Assembly (NCBI GenBank): GCA_029261255.1
Contig: JAJDBQ010000005.1
Location: 1-64,000, forward strand
DNA length: 64,000 nucleotides
Direction of reading: 5' to 3'
Source: Nitrospirales bacterium
GTDB taxonomy: Bacteria; Nitrospirota; Nitrospiria; Nitrospirales; UBA8639
Part shown: positions 17,202 through 25,705 of the stretch, piece by piece
Layout of the letters: each line of letters starts with the position of its first letter
Position numbering within the stretch: the first letter of the stretch is position 1
Made by a program: the position numbers and the translations under genes
The notes under the pieces: generated by a model
The model's database searches: none
What the model saw: only the letters and a program-made list of their open reading frames with translations
Told to the model about the DNA's origin: nothing

Positions 17202-19460
17202 ATGAAGGCCAACGTTGCCCACAAACCCGAGAAGGAAAGTCAGCATGTCCGTTCAATAGAAGCATCTCACGACTCCGAGACGAAACACCACTCCTTGAAT
17301 CACCAAGATAGCGACCGACATCGACCCAAATGGCGGATGCTGATCATCAGCAGCATTGCCGGCTTGCTCTTTGCTGGTGAAGGATTAGCCGCCACTGAGG
17401 AAAAAGTCACGACACTTCCCACGGTGAACGTAACCGACACACCGTTACCTGGGAAACTGGTCTACATGGAAGGGATTCCCTTGGATAAACCAACCCCCAC
17501 AGGAAGTCGGTTGGGACTGACAATCCAAGAAATTCCTGGAAGTATAGATGTCGTGACCTCGAAAACCATGAGAGAGCGAGGATACAACACCACATTACAA
17601 GCCTTAGAAAGTGCCGTTGGCGTCGCCAGCGGAAACTGTTTCGGTCTCGTCTGTTTTTCCATGCGAGGCTTTGCCGACGTCACCAGCATACCTGTCCTCT
17701 TCAATGGCAACCGATACCCCGGACTCGCCATCATTCCCCGCTCCACGTTCAACTACGCAAACATTGAGTTGATTAAAGGCGCTTCATCCGTCTTACATGG
17801 ATTGGGTTCGACGATTGGCGCCGTCAATTACATCACGAAACCAGCAGATGGCATCGAAAATCGAGAACTTGAAATCAGCTATGGCTCGTGGAATAAACGA
17901 AGAATCGGGCTCGGCGCCGGCGGCAAGATCAGCGACCGAATCGCCTATCGGCTGGATGGACATTACGTGGCCGCTGATAACGGGTCGTATGGATTTGTCG
18001 AGCGCACCAGCTATGAGGACTTCCATCTATCCGGAGAAGTCGCCATGGATGTCACCACGAACCTCCGCGCCAGCGTCAACGTGGATGCGTTTAGAGACCG
18101 CGGCGAAGGCTATTTCGGCACCCCCCTGGTCAACGGAAAAATCAAGAAGAGTATCATTCGCAATAACTACAATATTGACAATGACCGAATGGTAAAAAAT
18201 ATCCTCTGGAACAGCATCAACTTGAAATGGCGTATCATGGAGGGTTTACAGGTTCACAATGAAACCTACATGAATTTGGAGCAACGGGACTGGAAAAACG
18301 TCGAATCCTATAATTTTAACGAAGTCACAGGATTGGTAGATCGATCAGATTTTTTCCGCACCGACCATGACCAGCGCATCTATGGCAATCGTTTGAATGT
18401 GATCACAGATCATTCCATCGCGAGCTTGAAGAACAAGGTCTTAGTCGGTGTGGATATGTCCTGGAACCGACATCAGCGAGACAGCAACTCGCCCTTTGGC
18501 GGCACAGACTCAGTAGATTTGCGCAATCCGGATCCTGGATTCTTTAATTCGCCGGACCCACAAATTGCCCAGCGTCGAACAAAAGTCAGCAGTGTCGGAT
18601 TGTATGCTGAAGATTTCCTCAACGTGACGAAAAGCCTCAAATTGGCCTTATCCTATCGCCTCGATATCTCCAAGGTTAAGTCGTTCGATTTGGAGAATAG
18701 TCAGAACAATTTCGAAAGAACCTTTTACGGCAATTCATGGCGAATTGGCGCTTTATACGATATTACACCAACATTCACCCTCTACGGTCAGTGGAGTGCG
18801 GCCGCCGAACCGCCGTCTCAGATTGTCACCCTACCGGTCACCAGAAAAGACTTTCGACTGATAAAAAGTCGCCAATGGGAAGTGGGAGTCAAAGGATCTT
18901 TTTTCGAAGATCGCGTCCAAGCCACCTTGGCCTTATACGATCTGACACGGGAAAATATCTTAACGCGTGACACTAGCAACCCAGACACTGTTCAACAGAT
19001 CGGACAACAGTCATCTCAGGGTATAGAACTGGCACTAGGGTATCGACCTACAGAGCAATGGGCCTTCGATGCCAACCTAGCGTTAGTCGATGCTCAGTAC
19101 GACAGGTTCGCAGACAACGTCTCTGGAGTCGGTGTTTCTCGCAAAGGCAATCGTCCCACAGACGTGCCTGAAGTCATCGGGAACTTTTGGGCCATGTATC
19201 AACCCACAGAGCGCTGGCGACTCGGCGTCGGTGTTCACTACGTTGGCGCACGCTGGGCCAATCGGGCGAATACCATCAATATGGAAGAATATGTCACAGT
19301 CGATGCCGTACTCGCCTTCAAATATGCCACGGGCGAATTGTCGATTCATGGGCGCAATCTGAATGACGCACTCTACGCCAATCGATCCTATAACAGCGGT
19401 AGACAGGTACTGCTCGGCGAATCACGAGCCTGGGAAGTGATGTGGCGAATGGATCTTTAA
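17202..19460 (+). CDS. TonB-dependent outer-membrane receptor 3 with long N-terminal leader
   Basis: The protein has 752 residues. The hydrophobic core of the signal peptide is only reached at residues 46-58, behind a 45-residue hydrophilic, His-rich leader. The GAGGAG ribosome site supports the upstream ATG, so the leader is probably translated. After cleavage near residue 64 come a TonB-box-like TLPTVNVTD, a plug (LTIQEIPGSIDVVT, MRGFADV, LIKGASSVLHGLGS, GAVNYITKPA) and a siderophore-receptor type barrel ending VMWRMDL. No STN domain is present. The ligand is unknown. Confidence 0.9.
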   Translation: MKANVAHKPEKESQHVRSIEASHDSETKHHSLNHQDSDRHRPKWRMLIISSIAGLLFAGEGLAATEEKVTTLPTVNVTDTPLPGKLVYMEGIPLDKPTPTGSRLGLTIQEIPGSIDVVTSKTMRERGYNTTLQALESAVGVASGNCFGLVCFSMRGFADVTSIPVLFNGNRYPGLAIIPRSTFNYANIELIKGASSVLHGLGSTIGAVNYITKPADGIENRELEISYGSWNKRRIGLGAGGKISDRIAYRLDGHYVAADNGSYGFVERTSYEDFHLSGEVAMDVTTNLRASVNVDAFRDRGEGYFGTPLVNGKIKKSIIRNNYNIDNDRMVKNILWNSINLKWRIMEGLQVHNETYMNLEQRDWKNVESYNFNEVTGLVDRSDFFRTDHDQRIYGNRLNVITDHSIASLKNKVLVGVDMSWNRHQRDSNSPFGGTDSVDLRNPDPGFFNSPDPQIAQRRTKVSSVGLYAEDFLNVTKSLKLALSYRLDISKVKSFDLENSQNNFERTFYGNSWRIGALYDITPTFTLYGQWSAAAEPPSQIVTLPVTRKDFRLIKSRQWEVGVKGSFFEDRVQATLALYDLTRENILTRDTSNPDTVQQIGQQSSQGIELALGYRPTEQWAFDANLALVDAQYDRFADNVSGVGVSRKGNRPTDVPEVIGNFWAMYQPTERWRLGVGVHYVGARWANRANTINMEEYVTVDAVLAFKYATGELSIHGRNLNDALYANRSYNSGRQVLLGESRAWEVMWRMDL

Positions 19461-19480
19461 AGAAAATATTGGAAAAGGAA

Positions 19481-19590
19481 TGTTGAAAAAAGCCGTCAGT
19501 GGCGTTCTCGCCTTTTTGCCGTGTTCACGTACTGAGAGCATGCTACGCGCGTCGAAAAGGCTGCGGGCTTGCTGGACGAACTTTTTCAAT
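19481..19590. repeat. ~110 bp imperfect palindromic intergenic repeat (copy C, reverse orientation)
   Basis: It begins TGTTGAAAAAAGCCGTCAG and ends GCTGGACGAACTTTTTCAA. It matches the reverse complement of the elements at 3331 and 39386. It lies 20 bp downstream of receptor 3 and could serve as its terminator. Confidence 0.75.
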
Positions 19591-19949
19591 CATTCCATCG
19601 GCGATTGACATCGCTGAGATGATGAGCATTTATGGACTATAGGAATGCAATATTTAGCAAGCCAAAAAGGGAAAGCCGACGGATAGTTGGCGCTCTGTCA
19701 CGAATTTGAGTTAGGTGAAACTCCTGATGCTTTGTATCCCAATGCAATTCCTAGAGTTTATTCGTTGCATCACAACATTTACCATGATGGGCATAGCTCG
19801 AAAGACAACAATGTACCGGAAGAGCGAGTAGAGTCCAGACTGAAACTCAAGTAAGTGCTCGCGTAAAACCATTGAAGCAATGTGTTTGGTAGATTGGTGT
19901 AATATGTTACCGGAATGTCAAACCTAAAAGGTTCGGAGGAACAATAGGC
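19591..19949 (+). other. Intergenic region
   Basis: There is no gene here. A degraded relative of the recurring element (CGTTGCATCAC...CATGATGG...TAG, 34 nt) is seen at 19763-19796. Confidence 0.4.
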
Positions 19950-20210
19950 ATGTCCATCATTAAATTCTCAAAGGAAGAAAAAGATCACATCATCCCACTC
20001 ATTCAACAATACTTACAAAAAGAATTGGATTGTGAAGTAGGAAGGTTTGATGCAGAATTTTTACTTGATTTCTTTTCAAAGGAAATTGGTGGCTATATGT
20101 ACAACAGAGCATTAACAGATGTCCATGCACTGTTAGCGCATCACCTTGAATTACAAGCAGAATCAATTAACGGACTTGAGAAACCAGTTCCGTCAATAAG
20201 GAAGACGTAA
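19950..20210 (+). CDS. DUF2164 family protein
   Basis: This 86-residue soluble protein matches the DUF2164 pattern: I-x-F-S-K-E-E-K-D, I-Q-x-Y-L-Q-K-E-L-D-x-E-x-G-R-F-D-A-E-F-L-L-D-F-F and G-x-Y-x-Y-N-R-A-L-x-D. A GGAGGA ribosome site lies 10 bp upstream of the ATG. The family is widespread and of unknown function. It stands alone here, with no operon partner. Confidence 0.85.
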   Translation: MSIIKFSKEEKDHIIPLIQQYLQKELDCEVGRFDAEFLLDFFSKEIGGYMYNRALTDVHALLAHHLELQAESINGLEKPVPSIRKT

Positions 20211-20452
20211 AAAACCTATTGTTATAAATTCATCAAGAATACAACACATACGAGTACGTCGCTTCACGCAGACAGACACAATCATCGTCGTTTTTTAGAG
20301 AAAAATCACCACTCCTTGGCCTCTTGGTGAATTCGAAATTAAATCGCGTGCCGAAGCTCTCGAGTAACGAATCGTACCCCGGAGTCATCGCTTCCAACGA
20401 TTAGTCGCAGCCGATCAGCTTCAAGCTCGAGCAGAGAGTGCGTGAGGCAGAG

Positions 20453-20944
20453 TTATCGTTTATAGACGCGATGACAGGCCACACAAGCCTGTAATGTCCG
20501 TGCGAGTGCAGGAAGAATACGAGGAAGCTCTTTGGAAGAAATTTCCTTTGACAAATCTTCAGCAGCATGATGATGTGCCATGGCCAAATCATGGTATTCA
20601 GGAGGGAAGTTTCTTGGCATCTGTCGTCTCATGGCTTCTCGATGTTTCGCAAAACCCAATTGATCCTCCGTCACATCATGCGCCAATTGAAAATCTTCCT
20701 TCCCCAAAGCAGCAACAATCTGAGACACCGCTTCTAAATGTGCACGCATCACGATATTTAATGCTTCCTGCGCGTCGGAATCCAAGCCAAGTGTCACGAG
20801 GGCATCAGATGGTTCTGGATTAACCACATCATGTTGAGATCGACTATTGTGATCATGAGACGAATGAACAGAACACCCCATGATCACCACCGAACAAACA
20901 ATCACAAACAAGAACCATCTAATCATCGTTTGTACAAACATCAT
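20453..20944 (-). CDS. Cytochrome c-type lipoprotein (cytochrome c-prime-like)
   Basis: Starting at one of two adjacent ATGs (20944 or 20941, with GAGAGGA upstream), the protein has a lipoprotein signal ending V-I-M-G-C. A His-rich linker follows, then a helical body of about 120 residues, and a C-terminal C-V-A-C-H heme attachment site ending CHRVYKR. One heme motif at the end of a helical bundle is the pattern of cytochromes c-prime. It is probably anchored at the periplasmic face. The frame is open further upstream, but that extension has no signal-like sequence. The partner and electron donor are unknown. Confidence 0.75.
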   Translation of the reverse strand: MMFVQTMIRWFLFVIVCSVVIMGCSVHSSHDHNSRSQHDVVNPEPSDALVTLGLDSDAQEALNIVMRAHLEAVSQIVAALGKEDFQLAHDVTEDQLGFAKHREAMRRQMPRNFPPEYHDLAMAHHHAAEDLSKEISSKELPRILPALARTLQACVACHRVYKR

Positions 20945-21283
20945 ACGTCCTCTCGTAGAAAAAATAACCAACGGTTCCCCTGCACATCGGCAGAATAACA
21001 TCCATTCATTTCCAGAGAGACAGAAGTAATTGCGTCCGTCTTTCATTTTGACGAAAAATCACCCAAGAAAACAATTTCACATCTGTGTTGAAATTCAATA
21101 AACCACCACCTTGATTTGCCCCCTCTAGTGAAGCAACCAACATGCTCATACGTAAACGGGGCTCCACTCTGAACACTCATGCAAGAAGTTGTTACCACAT
21201 GCCCCGTTCATATCTCGATAAAACACGCCGTGCACCAACAACCTTACGGCATCAATATTGAACTACATGCTTGTTCTCTGTGG

Positions 21284-21318
21284 AAAAAAAGAGGCTCAGC
21301 CTTACGCGAGACTGAACC
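21284..21318 (-). terminator. Rho-independent terminator of the 21383 gene
   Basis: On the minus strand GGTTCAG pairs with CTGAGCC across a 12 nt loop, with one G-T wobble. It is followed by CTCTTTTTTT. It lies about 65 bp downstream of the stop codon at 21383. Confidence 0.7.
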
Positions 21319-21382
21319 CCTTTCTCATTAACTACGACACTAACCTCCGTTGTGTCCTTCTGTTAGGCCGTTGTCTTCACTC

Positions 21383-21943
21383 CTATTCATCATCATGGTT
21401 CTCATCCTCTCCGGGAGCCGTGAGAAGATTGACCGTGACGGTATTGCCGTTATCAAAACCAAAATGAATTCTCTTTTTCCCAGAATTCGCTAAGGCTATA
21501 TCCGTAATATTCACTTCTCTTCCCGATTCAGCAAGCAGATCACCTTTAATGACATCGACATCCAAATCAGCATGATACACGCAATCTCGACCAGGTTTTG
21601 AAATATCTTTAATAAACTCGAGTTCAACAGGAACCAGTGCAGAACCAGATTCGCTTGCTGACCCAACTAGGACTTGAAGCGGAGTCTCACCGTTTCTGTT
21701 ACACGGTACTTTCATGGCGACATGCCCTCCCACAACTTGGAGTGGAGTGACATCTTCTAACAACATAAAATCTTCGCCCCGTAGGGATTGCTTTAACACT
21801 ATCGTTCCGGTTGCCTGAAACGAAGCGTCGCCGGGCTCCCCATCTCCATCAGCCAGAGCCGTTTGCACAGCAAACATCCCGAATACGAGTAGTACAGCCA
21901 TACTGACTCCAACTGCCACGCTTGTTCTTGCAATACCTCTCAT
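21383..21943 (-). CDS. Secreted hypothetical protein
   Basis: This 186-residue protein starts at the ATG at 21943, which has GGGAGGA 7 bp upstream. A signal peptide (about residues 8-31) leads to an acidic beta-rich domain with two Cys (in VPCNRNG and GRDCVYHAD) that may form a disulfide. The tail is acidic (GEDENHDDE). I do not recognise the family. It is monocistronic with its own terminator. Between it and the next plus-strand gene (22482) about 500 bp hold no gene that I can support. Confidence 0.65.
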   Translation of the reverse strand: MRGIARTSVAVGVSMAVLLVFGMFAVQTALADGDGEPGDASFQATGTIVLKQSLRGEDFMLLEDVTPLQVVGGHVAMKVPCNRNGETPLQVLVGSASESGSALVPVELEFIKDISKPGRDCVYHADLDVDVIKGDLLAESGREVNITDIALANSGKKRIHFGFDNGNTVTVNLLTAPGEDENHDDE

Positions 21944-22481
21944 AGCATGTCCTCCCAAGGCTCCCTAAAAACAAGAACGACTCGTCTCGAATGCGACTGT
22001 TTCTTCGTGCAAAATCCCAGATTCATTCGATGGAATGAGCATTCTAGCCTTGGCCAGCCTCACACACTTCTTAAGAAGAAGCGTGATGTAAAGAAAATTA
22101 AGTAAATACGGAATTCTTCCCTTATGTCTTTCTACGCCTTCATTGAAGAAACTGTCTACTCCTGTTTTCCAACTTATGCCTACCCATGCAACAAAAAACG
22201 TAGATGCCTACTCTAAACCAGAGCGTCAGAGACCTGACGCTAGAATTTTCCAAAACTCCGAGCAGCTGGAATATTCAATATGCCTCATCAAAACTCAGTC
22301 TTCCTTGACTGTCGTTGAAATGAGAATATCTATTCCTGCTGAATAGTATTTCAACAGGTCGAGAACATTCTCGATGTCTAAAAAGTGTAGTATCAGGAGG
22401 CACCGATAGGTGGAAAAATTGTCGCGAACCCGATATGTTGATCAGAGTAGTTGGATATTAGACTTCTCACTTCCTTGAGCT
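21944..22481. other. Intergenic region between divergent genes
   Basis: No gene supported; a 67-codon frame from 22143 has no recognisable features. ATGTTGATCAGAGTAG near 22435-22450 weakly resembles the 3' half of the recurring element found upstream of the other TonB-region genes. Confidence 0.4.
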
Positions 22482-22799
22482 ATGAATCCACTTCCTCAAT
22501 CATCATTCATGCAAAATTTTTTATCTGTACTCGTAGGAGTCAGTTTTCTCTTTGTCAGCACGGCTCTGACACAAAACCTTTCGCTACACCCTGAGCACGT
22601 TGGGCATGACCAACAGACGCATGAGCAAGATTGGTGCAGTTGGTCTTGCCAAGCAGGGCAAGGGCTTCATGTTCTCCCAACGTTTGTAGAAAATTCTCCA
22701 CAGGTTCTCGCTTTCCTGGACATTCCTCGTCCGGCACTTCCCAATCTCGAATCCATCAATCACCCAACCTCTCGCGGCCCTCCTCTTCTTCTTACATAA
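22482..22799 (+). CDS. Small secreted His/Cys protein, DUF2946-like (copy 3)
   Basis: This 105-residue protein has a hydrophobic N-terminal segment (about residues 10-30), a His-rich stretch (HPEHVGHDQQTHEQ), the core W-C-S-W-S-C-Q-A and a tail with S-R-G-P-P. It is the clearest counterpart of the protein at 2978, and like it precedes a member of the 250-residue secreted family. Metal binding in the envelope is an inference from composition. Confidence 0.65.
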   Translation: MNPLPQSSFMQNFLSVLVGVSFLFVSTALTQNLSLHPEHVGHDQQTHEQDWCSWSCQAGQGLHVLPTFVENSPQVLAFLDIPRPALPNLESINHPTSRGPPLLLT

Positions 22800-22952
22800 T
22801 CGTTCGGTTGTACTCCTGTGATGATGGCAGCGCCTTCGCCGCGTTCCTAGGCATGTTCTTGCTGCCCTTATCGCCGAATCTAGACGCCTGAGATTCATCC
22901 GTCACTCTCAAAAAACGGATTTCTTGGGCACTATGTGGGGAAGGAAATCGCC

Positions 22953-23693
22953 ATGAAAACGACACTACTGAAAAGATGTCGAAACAGAATCAGAATATTC
23001 ACTCAAGGAATGGGAAGCCTCATACTTCTGATGCTATTCGCGGCTCCCGCTCATGCTGAAGAGGTATTCAGTCTCACGTTAGATTCTAGACCGTTCAGCC
23101 CAGGCCTCTGTAAGAAGCAACTGAAGAAGACCAGTATCAGAATTAAGGCCGTCGGCCATCGTGACCTCGTTATTCAACGGATTCCTGGGCAACATGTCCC
23201 TCAGAATTTTGGAGAGGCACGACGAAAAAATTATACGCATTTCATCACGTTGAATGATCTTTCGAATGGAACGCTGCTTCATGGGGCAGTGGCATTTCGA
23301 ATTGATCGAGCCATCATTTTTTCAGAGAACAGGCCGACTGGCATGTCTCGACGAGCCTTTGTGTCCACACTCCCTCCAAAACAACAAGCCATTGCCATTC
23401 AAGCCCTGAACACTTTTTTACGACTCCAACCCATCATCAATGCCGCCATCGATACATGTCGCCCCTATCCACCAACGGTCACGTATGGGACCGACGATGA
23501 AATTGATCGAATTGAAGTTGGAAGGCGGGACTATCGCACCATGATTGAAGCGTATAACAACAATCCTACGCCTCAACAGCCGCTCTTTATTCACGAAGCT
23601 GGCATGTCCGATGGGTTCTTCGATCCGGAGGCAGATCAACAGAGAACCGTGAGTTATCAAGCGTTAAATCCGTTAAGTTTTTATGTGCCATAA
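22953..23693 (+). CDS. Secreted hypothetical protein (intact paralogue of 3494 gene)
   Basis: The protein has 246 residues from the ATG at 22953, which has GGGGAAGGAA upstream; an in-frame GTG at 22935 is less likely. A signal peptide ends near A-H-A-E. The mature protein opens with a FSLTLDSRPFSPGLC block and contains a second Cys in A-A-I-D-T-C. It ends with HEAGMSDGFFDPEA and NPLSFYVP. Only two Cys are obvious in the mature part, so a disulfide is plausible. The paralogue at 3494 has TGA in place of the second. I do not recognise the family. Confidence 0.7.
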   Translation: MKTTLLKRCRNRIRIFTQGMGSLILLMLFAAPAHAEEVFSLTLDSRPFSPGLCKKQLKKTSIRIKAVGHRDLVIQRIPGQHVPQNFGEARRKNYTHFITLNDLSNGTLLHGAVAFRIDRAIIFSENRPTGMSRRAFVSTLPPKQQAIAIQALNTFLRLQPIINAAIDTCRPYPPTVTYGTDDEIDRIEVGRRDYRTMIEAYNNNPTPQQPLFIHEAGMSDGFFDPEADQQRTVSYQALNPLSFYVP

Positions 23694-23731
23694 AGTTACT
23701 ACCTTCTGAAGGCACAGAGGAACAACGAGGT

Positions 23732-23813
23732 TTCAAGGTAGGATCTCCTCCTGGCCTTGGATCGCAGGGTGAAGGCATTTGGACCGACCTCCTTGGCCTT
23801 CACCCTGTTTTTT
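23732..23813 (+). terminator. Double hairpin with Shine-Dalgarno-complementary loops and T-run (copy 2)
   Basis: The first hairpin pairs TTCAAGG (23732-23738) with CCTTGGA. The second pairs CAGGGTGAAGGC (23765-23776) with GCCTTCACCCTG (23796-23807) and is followed by TTTTTT. Compared with copy 1 the stem changes keep pairing through G-T wobbles. The 19 nt second loop is identical to copy 1 and contains GACCTCC. It follows the 22953 gene by about 40 bp. Confidence 0.75.
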
Positions 23814-23876
23814 ATTTCGACCCCACTACGACAATCACCCAGGTCACTACAGAGTACAAATTCCCGAGCTCATTTC

Positions 23877-24023
23877 ATGAGTCCTGAATCCCCACAAGAA
23901 CTTGTCGTGCATCTAGAGTCAATTGGCAGGCGTAAAATTCAGGAAATGTTTGTCGAAAGCCCCAGCGTCTCCTTTCCGTTCCCCACCTACGTGCATTTCG
24001 TTCGAAAAACTGGAAGACATTAA
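23877..24023 (+). CDS. Small hypothetical protein
   Basis: This is a 48-codon frame starting at an ATG at 23877. I see no strong ribosome site and no domain. It occupies the same place relative to the hairpin element as the small gene at 5162, but the two proteins are not similar. It may be noncoding. Confidence 0.2.
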   Translation: MSPESPQELVVHLESIGRRKIQEMFVESPSVSFPFPTYVHFVRKTGRH

Positions 24024-24204
24024 ATCGACATAGACAACCATACGGCTCGTTGTCGACCTTGATGTAGCATCCGCTGGCAGACGGCGGTAGAACAGAGATC
24101 GTGAAGTGAGCTATATCTTGTTCAAATTGATGAAATTTATTTTCACTCTTCCTGTATCAAGTAGAACTGCGAGGAGGCAATCTGACCTTCAAGCAGGTTC
24201 TGCT

Positions 24205-24254
24205 CAGGGTGAAGGCGTTTGGAGCGAGCTCCTTGGCCTTCACCCTGTTTTTTT
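24205..24254 (+). terminator. Hairpin terminator (copy 3 of the repeated stem)
   Basis: CAGGGTGAAGGC (24205-24216) pairs with GCCTTCACCCTG (24236-24247) and is followed by seven T. The loop differs from copies 1 and 2 at three positions but keeps CTCCTTG. The first hairpin of the other copies is not evident here. Confidence 0.75.
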
Positions 24255-24270
24255 ACTCAGATCAAGAAAT

Positions 24271-24310
24271 TGTAGCATTGGTAGGTAAACGTCAGCAGTC
24301 GTAGGTAGAC
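24271..24310 (+). promoter_or_regulatory. Variant of the recurring element upstream of beta-propeller 2
   Basis: TGTAGCAT and TCGTAGGTAGAC are both identical to blocks at 4273-4302, but separated by 20 nt instead of 10. The inserted turn carries another GTAGGTAAAC. It lies about 88 bp before the gene at 24398. Confidence 0.35.
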
Positions 24311-24397
24311 CGATCCGCACACTAAGACTATCGTCTACAGTTCGTAATATCACAAACAATCCGATGTTTTTATCATTTCGATACCTGGGGGCTCATT

Positions 24398-25690
24398 ATG
24401 TCTTGCCATACAAAAGTTCTTGCAGTACTGAGTTTTCTCTCACTACTAATCATCACTCCAAGCTTAAGTGATGCCGACCAGAATTTGAAAATCCCGCCCA
24501 TCGAATTTGGAGAAAAGCTTCGCTTCGATCATCAGACGAAAAGAATTTCCGGACCTGCCATTCAATTGTCGGAAACAGGCCTGTTTCATTTGGCATGGAT
24601 TGAAGCAAACCAAAAAGACCTCAACACCTATTACGTTCACGCACCCCTTCAGTCAGAAACGTTTCCTCAACCAATACGCGTCAATCCTAAGTCCACCCTA
24701 GCCGCTTCACTCCATGCACCACCAGCCATGGCATTGGGAGATCAAAACGAGGTATATCTCACATGGACAACTCCTCACCCGAAAGCCAACGGCAAACTGT
24801 TTACCAGCTTGCTACTCCTAAGCCGTTCGCTCGACGGGGGAAAGACCTTTCTCGATCCTATTCAAGTGAATGACGACAACGCCGTCACCGGCCATTCCTT
24901 TGACAATCTGACCGTGAGCCCAAACGGCTCCATCCACATGGTCTGGCTTGATGCCCGTGAAGGGAAAAAGGATCCTTCCACGTATTCGTCATTTTCTCAA
25001 GACCAAGGCCAGACCCTTTCACCTAACCTGAAAATCGACGATATGGCATGTGTCTGTTGCCGAACACATGCCACTGTCGCCCAGGATGGGACGGTCTATT
25101 TGGCCTGGCGAAAAATTTACTCTGGTGGCATTCGAGAAACTGTCGTCGCCAGTTCTACGAATAATGGCGCAACATTTTCCTCTCCCGTCATTGTCGGAAA
25201 TGATCGTTGGGCGTTCGAGGGGTGTCCCCATCGTCCCGCAACAATGGGGACTGACCAACAAGGGCGTTTATTTGTCACCTGGTACACAGAAGGCCCCGAT
25301 GACATCCCGGGAGTGTATATCGCTTTTTCAGATGATCGAGGAAAAACCTTCACCCCTCGACGGCAATTGAACCTCTCCAAAGGAACTTTCCCAGATCACC
25401 CTCAACTGGCAGTTGATCGCGAAGGCCGCCTTCTCGTGATTTGGGAAGAACAGTCTCCCGTCAGGCGTGAAGTAGTCATCAGCTATTCATTGGACCGAGG
25501 GCTTACGTTCAGCTCACCGCAAAAACTAAATAAGAAAAAATCCAAACATCCAGCCGTTGCTCTCAATTCCCAGGGTCAAGCCATCTTGGCCTGGCAAGAG
25601 CAAATTAAATTTCCGGGCTGGCACACCGTTGTTCAACCCATCACCTGGCCAAATCTCGCCACTCCCTTGCTTAGCTCGCATCAACCATAA
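24398..25690 (+). CDS. Secreted Asp-box beta-propeller with CxCC motif, copy 2
   Basis: This 430-residue protein has a signal peptide (about residues 8-25). At least five Asp-box motifs are visible (S-L-D-G-G-K-T-F, F-S-Q-D-Q-G-Q-T, S-T-N-N-G-A-T-F, F-S-D-D-R-G-K-T-F, S-L-D-R-G-L-T-F), as expected for a six-bladed propeller. C-V-C-C near residue 213 and G-C-P near 272 match the paralogue at 15413. It heads an apparent operon: propeller, small His/Cys protein (15 bp later), TonB-dependent receptor, TPR protein. A role in capturing or delivering the receptor ligand is inferred from this order. Confidence 0.78.
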   Translation: MSCHTKVLAVLSFLSLLIITPSLSDADQNLKIPPIEFGEKLRFDHQTKRISGPAIQLSETGLFHLAWIEANQKDLNTYYVHAPLQSETFPQPIRVNPKSTLAASLHAPPAMALGDQNEVYLTWTTPHPKANGKLFTSLLLLSRSLDGGKTFLDPIQVNDDNAVTGHSFDNLTVSPNGSIHMVWLDAREGKKDPSTYSSFSQDQGQTLSPNLKIDDMACVCCRTHATVAQDGTVYLAWRKIYSGGIRETVVASSTNNGATFSSPVIVGNDRWAFEGCPHRPATMGTDQQGRLFVTWYTEGPDDIPGVYIAFSDDRGKTFTPRRQLNLSKGTFPDHPQLAVDREGRLLVIWEEQSPVRREVVISYSLDRGLTFSSPQKLNKKKSKHPAVALNSQGQAILAWQEQIKFPGWHTVVQPITWPNLATPLLSSHQP

Positions 25691-25705
25691 ACTCCTAGAC
25701 GACCT

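Noticed and set aside
16987-17205. 72-codon frame upstream of receptor 3
   Set aside because: No domain or signal peptide, no clear ribosome site, and it merely ends at the receptor start; it covers an intergenic regulatory stretch.
22143-22346. 67-codon frame in the 22 kb gap
   Set aside because: Isolated, no ribosome site, composition not protein-like; no evidence for translation.
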